The notes beneath the pieces are model-generated. The model saw nothing but the letters and a program-made list of their open reading frames with translations. It made no database searches and was not told where the DNA came from. A stretch of 64,000 nucleotides of DNA from Tieghemiomyces parasiticus (Eukaryota; Kickxellomycota; Dimargaritomycetes; Dimargaritales; Dimargaritaceae). Both the position numbers and the translations under genes were made by a program. Shown piece by piece: positions 63,001 through 64,000 of this stretch; the stretch's first letter is position 1; every line of letters starts with the position of its first letter. The stretch lies in assembly GCA_027575765.1 (NCBI GenBank), contig JANBPT010000039.1, positions 34,145-98,144 of the forward strand. Reading direction: 5' to 3'.

Positions 63001-64000
63001 TGGCCTGTACGTTTCGCAGGCATGTAAGCCTTAGCGATCGCACTCCTCGTCCTTTGCACACTTTCGTTGCGATGGTAGGACTGGGCAGTGGCCAATGCAG
63101 CATATCCAATCTTCACGTTGCACCAGATGTTTAAAGTGCCCCCTCATCTTCCTCTTCCCAGCAGCCCGCATGCGACTTGATTAAAGGGAGAGCGGCGTGG
63201 CAGTAAGGCAACGCGAGTTTAGGACTCGGCCGCTGTCGGCTTGGAGTACGCCAGCGCCTGTGTCTGCCTGCCGCCATGTTACCACAGACGCCTGTTCACG
63301 ACGGCAAGGCGCCGTTGCGGTTTATGGCCCTGGGGGCTCAGCGGTAAGGGCTGTTATGTCAAGGGGTAAGTCAAGGCCGCCTCCCTTCCCGGGGGGATAG
63401 CCACGGTTCCCTTTCCGTGTTTACCATGGTATCCCGCACATGATGCAGCGGGCTTGGCAGGGCCCACCATGGTCTCTCGTAAAGGGCAGACATTCTGCCC
63501 GCCCCTCCCTCCTCACCCAGAGGGCCGCGGCCTAACCTCCCGACCGGCATATTGGCACGTCCGCCGCTACGCATTGCCTGTATGCGTGACGCAGCGAGTG
63601 AAAGGCCGGTAAGAGAGGTATGGGTCCCTCTGTTGGTCTGCAGCGCCCCCCCCCGTTCAAAGCCCCGGCACCCGCCGCAATGACCTTGGGCCACTTCTTG
63701 CCTGGCCTTTCTTTAGTACTTTTCTTCTTCTTTCTATAATTGCAAACGTGGTCAGTTCCAGTTGCGTCGGCCTTATTACTGCCCGCCAGACCGTCTGTCG
63801 GGCCTACCCAACCCCAGCGACTCCCTTCCCCAGCGCCTTACTACTTCTGCGTTATCGCCAGCGTATGCCTTAGGGGGACGAGACCGCACTCCGCGCCCTG
63901 CCTTTCTCTCGTCTTCTCACTCTGCCTGCCTGGCTCTAGTCCGCCCGCTCGCCCCTAGGCCCGGTCTCGAGAAAGGACCACACTCGGTAACTCTGCTGAC
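60061..64000. other. intergenic to window end, no gene recognised
   Basis: Frames are all 123 residues or shorter (for example 61384-61728 minus, 62125-62496 minus, 63371-63694 minus) and show no domain, signal peptide or plausible exon chain. No tRNA-like structure with both internal promoter boxes was seen. Confidence 0.45.

Overview
The window looks like nuclear DNA of a fungus, probably an early-diverging (zygomycete-grade) lineage. Support for this: short GT-AG introns with GTAAGT donors, a Dsc1/Tul1-type membrane E3 ligase, an Avt3-type vacuolar transporter, a Tudor-less SMN like that of fission yeast, and retained RCC1L and MAF1. The lineage is inferred from gene content only; no rRNA or tRNA marker was found.

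Layout. 1-3161: no credible gene, ending in a pyrimidine-rich leader for a four-finger C2H2 transcription factor (3162-4442). 4443-23356: about 19 kb with no convincing gene but many microsatellites and G-rich tracts. 23357-33758: Dsc1/Tul1 E3 ligase (minus, 2 exons), Avt3/4-like transporter (plus), and an ER-anchored coiled-coil protein (plus). 34775-38773: CDC5/Cef1 splicing factor (minus, 3 exons) head-to-head with SMN (plus). 38774-48236: gene-poor, but holding a plus-strand series of tiny secreted peptides (40527, 43743, 45718, 46782), three of which end in Arg-Phe-Met. 48237-53265: ribosomal protein eS21 (plus), RCC1L (plus, 4 exons) and MAF1 (minus, 4 exons). 56198-59182: Sec7-PH Arf exchange factor (minus). 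59183-64000: no gene recognised.

The recognised genes are mostly conserved housekeeping functions: splicing and snRNP assembly (CDC5, SMN), translation and Pol III control (eS21, MAF1), mitochondrial ribosome or GTPase work (RCC1L), and endomembrane trafficking and quality control (Dsc1, Avt3, Arf-GEF, ER coiled-coil protein). The one set I cannot assign to a known family is the short peptide series at 40.5-47 kb, which is the best candidate for something undescribed. Its members have a signal peptide, no cysteines in the predicted mature part, and a shared Gly-Ser-Arg patch or an RFM tail. TATA-type boxes precede at least two of them.

Two genome-wide habits are visible. Leaders upstream of start codons are strongly C/T-rich on the coding strand. 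Seven of the nine introns I placed interrupt codons in phase 1, and five of the nine are 154-172 bases long.
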